In this document: piece by piece, positions 59,931-64,000 of the stretch
Numbering within the stretch: the stretch's first letter is position 1
How the letters are laid out: the number at the start of each line of letters is the position of its first letter
Assembly: GCF_021202945.1 (NCBI RefSeq)
Contig: NZ_JAJOYR010000001.1
Location: 62,001 to 126,000 of the forward strand
Direction of reading: 5' to 3'
DNA from: Stenotrophomonas sp. SY1
GTDB lineage: Bacteria > Pseudomonadota > Gammaproteobacteria > Xanthomonadales > Xanthomonadaceae
DNA: 64,000 bases
The notes under the pieces: model-generated
Database searches by the model: none
The model's input: only the letters and a program-made list of their open reading frames with translations
Told to the model about the DNA's origin: nothing
Position numbers and translations under genes: made by a program

Positions 59931-60659
59931 TCAGCGCATCATCGCCCGGTAGTCCCTCGGGGTGATGCCCACCGTGGCCTTGAACTGCCGGGAGAACGCG
60001 CTCTGGTCCGAGAACCCGCAGGCCTGGCCGATCTCGGCGATGTTCATCTCGGTCAGCAACAGGCGCATCGCTTCCTCGATGCGCAGCTTGGTCAACAGCT
60101 GCTGCGGGCTGAGCTGGAAGACCCGCTTGAACAGGCGCTCCAGCTGCGCTACCGAAACCCCGGCGATGTCCGCCAACGCCTGCACGCGCAGCGGCAGGCC
60201 GTAGTTGGCCTGCATGTGCGCCAGTGCGCGCTGCAAGCGGGTGAACGAGGAGTCGCGGTTGTCCGGCCGGCCGAGGTCGCGCGAGATGCCAATCAGCCCG
60301 CCGATCTGCTTGCCGGCGTTCAGTGGCCGCTTGATGGTCAGGCACCAGCCGGCGCTGCGGTTGGCATACAGGTGCAGCTCCAGCTGGTTCTCGATGACCT
60401 CGCCTTCCAGCACCCGCTTGTCCTGGGCAAGGTAGGAGCTGCCCAGCCGCTCGGGAAACACCTGCAGCGCGGTTTTGCCGACCAGGTCGTCGCGGCTCTT
60501 CATCCCAAGCCGCTTCACCAGCGTGTTGTTGACGTGGGTGTAGCGGCAGTGGCGGTCCTTGATGAAGAACACCACGTCCGGCAGGGCATCAAAGATCTCC
60601 TGCAACTCATCCAGAGAAAGTTGCACATCCATCTGGGCAGTTTTCTTGTTGTGCTGCAT
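59931..60659 (-). CDS. AraC family regulator with PAS domain
   Basis: A 242-residue regulator. A PAS domain covers residues ~12-130 (ELQEIFDALPDVVFFIKDRHCRYTHVN; LGMKSRDDLVGKTALQVFP). A C-terminal AraC double helix-turn-helix covers ~145-242 (LADIAGVSVAQLERLFKRVF and IGQACGFSDQSAFSRQFKATVGITPRDYR). It diverges from the hydroxyproline operon across about 150 bases and is its probable regulator; the PAS domain may sense the substrate or redox state. Start at 60659 is preferred over an internal ATG at 60632. Confidence 0.88.
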   Translation of the reverse strand: MQHNKKTAQMDVQLSLDELQEIFDALPDVVFFIKDRHCRYTHVNNTLVKRLGMKSRDDLVGKTALQVFPERLGSSYLAQDKRVLEGEVIENQLELHLYANRSAGWCLTIKRPLNAGKQIGGLIGISRDLGRPDNRDSSFTRLQRALAHMQANYGLPLRVQALADIAGVSVAQLERLFKRVFQLSPQQLLTKLRIEEAMRLLLTEMNIAEIGQACGFSDQSAFSRQFKATVGITPRDYRAMMR

Positions 60660-60810
60660 TGCGTCGTAGGCCTTCACGTAAGAAACGGTGGCTGACGCAG
60701 TAATACAGCATTCCACGACGCGATGCGCGGTTTTGATTGTGCGGATTTCCGCATCCGCGTTGGGGAGTCTGTCCTAGCGTGGATTTACCCGGCGGGAAGA
60801 AGATGTCGCC

Positions 60811-61755
60811 ATGCAGACCATCCACGTCATCGACTCCCACACCGCCGGCGAACCCACCCGCGTCGTCATGTCCGGTTTCCCGGACCTGGGCAATGGCAGC
60901 CTGGCCCAGCGCCGCGAAGCCTTCCGCGCTACGTATGACCATTGGCGCAGCGCCATCGCCTGCGAGCCGCGTGGCTCGGACACGATGGTGGGTGCGCTGT
61001 TGCAGCCGCCGACCGATCCGCGCTGCTGCGCGGCGGTGATCTTCTTCAACAATGTCGGCTACCTGGGCATGTGTGGCCACGGCACCATCGGCCTGACCCG
61101 CACCCTGGCCCACGTCGGCAGCATCCAGCCGGGTGAGCACCTGATCGAAACGCCGGTGGGCGTGGTCGGTGTCACCCTGCATGACGATGGCCGGGTGTCC
61201 ATCGACAACGTCGAGAGCTACCGCTACCGCGCCGATGCCGAAGTGGAGGTGCCCGGTTACGGCACCATCACCGGTGACATCGCTTGGGGCGGCAACTGGT
61301 TTTTCATCACGCCGCAGACGCCGCGCGCGCTGGACATCGGCCACCGCAATGAACTGAGCAGCTACACCATCGCCATCCAGCAGGCGCTGGAGGCCGCCGG
61401 CATCCGGGGCGAGGATGGCGGGGTCATCGACCATGTCGAAATCAGCGGCGATGCACCGGATGGCTCGGGCGCACGCAACTTCGTGATGTGCCCGGGCGGC
61501 GCCTACGACCGCTCCCCCTGCGGTACCGGCACCAGCGCCAAGATCGCCTGCCTGGCCGCCGATGCCGAACTGGCCGAAGGCGAGCGCTGGGTGCAGCAGG
61601 GCATTCTTGGCAGTGCATTCGAGGGCAGCTACCGCAACGGCGGGCGCGGGGTCATGCCGACCATCACCGGCCAGGCCTGGATCACCGGCACCTCGCAGAT
61701 CCTGATCGAGGACAGCGATCCGCTGGCCTGGGGCATCGGCGGGACGCGTCCCTGA
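60811..61755 (+). CDS. 4-hydroxyproline 2-epimerase
   Basis: A 314-residue proline-racemase-family enzyme. The two catalytic cysteines are both present, Cys88 in MCGHGTIG and Cys237 in SPCGTGTSA. The Cys/Cys pair marks an epimerase rather than a dehydratase (Thr/Cys). It converts trans-4-hydroxy-L-proline to cis-4-hydroxy-D-proline, the first step of the pathway whose dehydrogenase follows one base after its stop. The start has GGGAAGAAG about 10 bases upstream. Confidence 0.93.
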   Translation: MQTIHVIDSHTAGEPTRVVMSGFPDLGNGSLAQRREAFRATYDHWRSAIACEPRGSDTMVGALLQPPTDPRCCAAVIFFNNVGYLGMCGHGTIGLTRTLAHVGSIQPGEHLIETPVGVVGVTLHDDGRVSIDNVESYRYRADAEVEVPGYGTITGDIAWGGNWFFITPQTPRALDIGHRNELSSYTIAIQQALEAAGIRGEDGGVIDHVEISGDAPDGSGARNFVMCPGGAYDRSPCGTGTSAKIACLAADAELAEGERWVQQGILGSAFEGSYRNGGRGVMPTITGQAWITGTSQILIEDSDPLAWGIGGTRP

Positions 61756-61756
61756 C

Positions 61757-62863
61757 ATGCGCCACTTCGACCTCATCGTTGTCGGTGCCGGCATCGTCGG
61801 TGCGCACTGTGCGTACCTGGCGAGCCAGCGCGGCCGCAAGGTTGCCATCATCGAGCCGGAGGTGATCGGCGGTGGTGTCACGGCCGCATCGATGGGGCAT
61901 CTGGTGCGGATGGACGACGACCCGGCCGAACTGGCCCTGGCGCGTTATTCACTGCAGTTGTGGGAGCAGTACCGCGACATCGCCGAGGCCGAATTCAGCC
62001 GTTGCGGCACCTTGTGGGTGGCGGCCACCGAACGCGAGTGGCAGGCGGTGCCGGGCAAGATGCAGCGCCTGGCCGCTGCCGGCATCGCCAGCGAGGCCAT
62101 CGACGCGCACGCGCTGCGGCAACTGGAGCCGGGGCTGGCGCACGACCTGCTCGGCGGCATGCTGGTGCCCGATGAATCAGTGGTCTACCCGCCGCGCATC
62201 TGCGACTGGCTGGTGCGCCAGGCGGTCGCCGCCGGAGCCTGTCTGTTGCAGGGCCGGCGCGTGGTCGAGGTGGGAGCCGAGCAGGTCGACCTGGACGATG
62301 GTAGCCGGCTCGGTGGCCCGGTGCTGGTTGCCGCAGGCACCGCCAGCCCTCGTTTGCTGCCGGAACTGCCGATGCACCTGCGTCGCGGCCACCTGGCCAT
62401 CACCGACCGCTATCCCGGCACCCTGCGTCACCAGGTGCTGGAGCTGGGCTATGCCGACAGCGCGCATGGCCATGACGATGTCAGCGTCGCCTTCAATGTG
62501 CAGCCGCGCCCGACCGGGCAGCTGCTGCTGGGCTCCTCGCGCGAACATGGCCAGCACGATGCCGGCATCAATCCGGATGTGCTGCGCAGGATGATCGAGC
62601 GCGCGCTGCGCTACCTGCCCGCTCTGGGCGCATTGAAGGTCATCCGCGTGTGGACCGGGCAGCGTCCCTGCACCAGCGATGGCCGCCCCTACATCGGCGC
62701 GGTGCCCGGGCGTCGCAACGTCTGGGTTGCCAGTGGCCATGAAGGCCTCGGCGTTGCCACGTCCACCGGCACCGCCCAACTGCTGCTGGACCTGATCGAC
62801 GGCAACACCCCGGCCATCGACCCCACCCCGTACGACCCGGCAAGGGTGGCGGCATGGGCATGA
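61757..62863 (+). CDS. D-hydroxyproline dehydrogenase, FAD subunit (DAAO-type)
   Basis: A 368-residue flavoprotein of the glycine/D-amino-acid oxidase family. The dinucleotide fold VVGAGIVGAHCAYLASQRG is at residues ~7-25. The C-terminal RVWTGQRPCTSDGRPYIG and NVWVASGHEGLGVATSTGTAQL are typical. With the 2Fe-2S protein and second flavoprotein after it, it forms the multi-subunit dehydrogenase that oxidises cis-4-hydroxy-D-proline. It starts one base after the epimerase stop and overlaps the next gene by 10 bases. Confidence 0.9.
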   Translation: MRHFDLIVVGAGIVGAHCAYLASQRGRKVAIIEPEVIGGGVTAASMGHLVRMDDDPAELALARYSLQLWEQYRDIAEAEFSRCGTLWVAATEREWQAVPGKMQRLAAAGIASEAIDAHALRQLEPGLAHDLLGGMLVPDESVVYPPRICDWLVRQAVAAGACLLQGRRVVEVGAEQVDLDDGSRLGGPVLVAAGTASPRLLPELPMHLRRGHLAITDRYPGTLRHQVLELGYADSAHGHDDVSVAFNVQPRPTGQLLLGSSREHGQHDAGINPDVLRRMIERALRYLPALGALKVIRVWTGQRPCTSDGRPYIGAVPGRRNVWVASGHEGLGVATSTGTAQLLLDLIDGNTPAIDPTPYDPARVAAWA

Positions 62864-63108
62864 CCGGCGCCATGGTGAAGTTGCGCATCGATGGGCAGCA
62901 GGTCGCGGTGCTGGCCGGCAGCAGCGTGGCGGCGGCCATCGCCCATGTCGGTGGCACCACTCGCACCTCCTGCACCGGCATGCGCCGCGCACCGTTGTGC
63001 GGCATGGGTGTGTGCTTTGAATGCCGCGCCACCGTCAACGGCATCGCGCAGGAGCGCACCTGCCTGTTGCCGGTGGCCGAGGCCATGGAGATAAGCACCC
63101 ATGGCTGA
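62854..63108 (+). CDS. 2Fe-2S subunit of D-hydroxyproline dehydrogenase
   Basis: An 84-residue ferredoxin-like protein (2Fe-2S, HcnA/SoxD-like). The cysteine motif is CTGMRRAPLCGMGVCFEC with a fourth ligand in ERTC. It carries electrons between the two flavoprotein subunits. It overlaps both neighbours (10 and 8 bases), so the subunits are translated in step. Alternative ATG starts lie 2 and 6 codons in. Confidence 0.9.
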   Translation: MGMTGAMVKLRIDGQQVAVLAGSSVAAAIAHVGGTTRTSCTGMRRAPLCGMGVCFECRATVNGIAQERTCLLPVAEAMEISTHG

Positions 63109-64000
63109 GCATCTGCGCTGTGATGTTGCGGTCATCGGCGCCGGCCCGGCCGGTCTTTCCGCTGCGGTTGCCGCCGCAGGGCAGGGCGCGCGCGTGGTCA
63201 TCGTCGATGCATCGCCGCAGGCCGGTGGCCAGATCTGGCGCAATGACGTGCGCTTCGGCGCGCCTGCCGCTGCGCGGGCCTTGCGCGAGCAGGTGATGGT
63301 CAGCGGTGCCATGGTGCTGTCTCGGCATGAAGTGGTGGCCGCCAGCGGCGGGCAGTTGCTGCTCAACGGCGATGCCGGCGCAGCCACGCTTGAATACGGC
63401 AACCTGGTGCTGGCCACCGGCGCGCGCGAACTGCTGCTGCCGTTCCCCGGCTGGACCCTGCCCGGCGTGACCGGTGCCGGTGGCGCCCAGGCGCTGGCCA
63501 AGCAGGGCGCACCGATGCAGGGCCGGCGTGTGGTGCTGGCCGGCTCCGGGCCGCTGCTGCTGGCCAGTGCGTACACCTTGAAGCGCCACGGTGCCGAGGT
63601 GGTCGGCATCCATGAGCAGGCCACGCGCCAGCAACTGCATGCTTTTGCCGCCGCGCTGTGGCGCTGGCCGGCAAAGGTGATGCAGGCCGTACAGCTGCGT
63701 ACCGCGCTGGCCGGTGTTCCGTATCACTGCGACAGCCACGTGCTGCGCGCGCTGGGCGATGCGCGGGTGGAGGCGGTGGAGCTGCAACGCGGCAACCGCA
63801 CGCAAACCATCGCCTGCGATCAACTGGCCTGCGGCTTCGGCCTGGTGCCGAACATCGAGCTGGCGCAGTTGCTGTCCTGTGACCTGCATGCGCAAGGCCG
63901 GCATGCCGCCGTGCGCGTGGACGAGTTCCAGCGCACCAGCGTTGCCGGCATCTTCGCCGCCGGCGAAGCCTGCGGTATCGGTGGCGTGGACTGTGCGACG
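63101..64000 (+). CDS. NAD(P)/FAD-binding subunit of D-hydroxyproline dehydrogenase, 5' part
   Basis: Three hundred codons run open to the window edge, starting MAEHLRCDVAVIGAGPAGLS; the stop lies outside. The FAD motif VIGAGPAGLSAAVAAAGQG is near residue 10 and the second Rossmann motif VVLAGSGPLLLASAYTL near residue 145. The FAAGEACGIGGV segment at the end is typical of the HcnB-like/OoxA family. It belongs to the same operon as the epimerase and the other two dehydrogenase genes and overlaps the 2Fe-2S gene by 8 bases. A C-terminal Cys-rich 2Fe-2S-binding region would be expected beyond the edge. Confidence 0.9.
   Translation, partial: MAEHLRCDVAVIGAGPAGLSAAVAAAGQGARVVIVDASPQAGGQIWRNDVRFGAPAAARALREQVMVSGAMVLSRHEVVAASGGQLLLNGDAGAATLEYGNLVLATGARELLLPFPGWTLPGVTGAGGAQALAKQGAPMQGRRVVLAGSGPLLLASAYTLKRHGAEVVGIHEQATRQQLHAFAAALWRWPAKVMQAVQLRTALAGVPYHCDSHVLRALGDARVEAVELQRGNRTQTIACDQLACGFGLVPNIELAQLLSCDLHAQGRHAAVRVDEFQRTSVAGIFAAGEACGIGGVDCAT

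Overview
The window reads as chromosome of a high-GC Xanthomonadaceae, most likely Stenotrophomonas. The evidence is the gyrB and tonB-exbB-exbD1-exbD2 proteins, several TonB-dependent receptors, and short palindromic repeats of the GTAG-terminated (SMAG) type. The start inside gyrB suggests an origin-proximal position.

Layout. 1-15.8 kb is core: gyrB end, a CPBP protease homologue, an M48 lipoprotein, a TPR protein, tonB-exbB-exbD1-exbD2, a tandem array of about seven 98-bp units, pdxJ with a small membrane protein, cardiolipin synthase, and a MarR-controlled aromatic-acid-type efflux operon (FUSC, DUF1656, HlyD).

16.09-35.68 kb is a genomic island. It sits inside a host PA0069-family radical SAM gene, breaking it between the first and second cysteines of the CxxxCxxC cluster motif. 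The island carries a complete, divergent copy of the same protein at its left end, next to a HEPN-like gene and an orphan MmyA. Its cargo is arsenic and metal handling: two ars blocks (two ArsR, three arsenate reductases, ACR3, ArsH, ArsN2, two ArsO-type monooxygenases, a thioredoxin reductase, a PhoU-like protein) and a MerR/CDF/TonB-receptor module with two matching MerR-type operators. A sub-segment at 22.2-24.26 kb is bracketed by inverted clusters of 22-bp-spaced repeats. The right end looks deleted: about 180 codons of the host gene and the 5' end of a GSU2403-type gene are missing. No integrase or transposase is visible.

36-64 kb is again host-like: small metabolic genes, fbp, an intergenic region with five perfect DnaA boxes, an aromatic aminotransferase, a TonB receptor, and an aldehyde/alcohol dehydrogenase operon with a sigma-54 promoter and an upstream palindrome next to its AcoR-like activator. 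Then comes a probable uronate-polysaccharide locus (eda-kdgK divergent from a TonB receptor and a 1265-residue secreted LamG protein), a tandem-domain methylglyoxal synthase homologue, and the start of a hydroxyproline catabolic operon (PAS-AraC regulator, epimerase, dehydrogenase subunits) that runs off the right edge.
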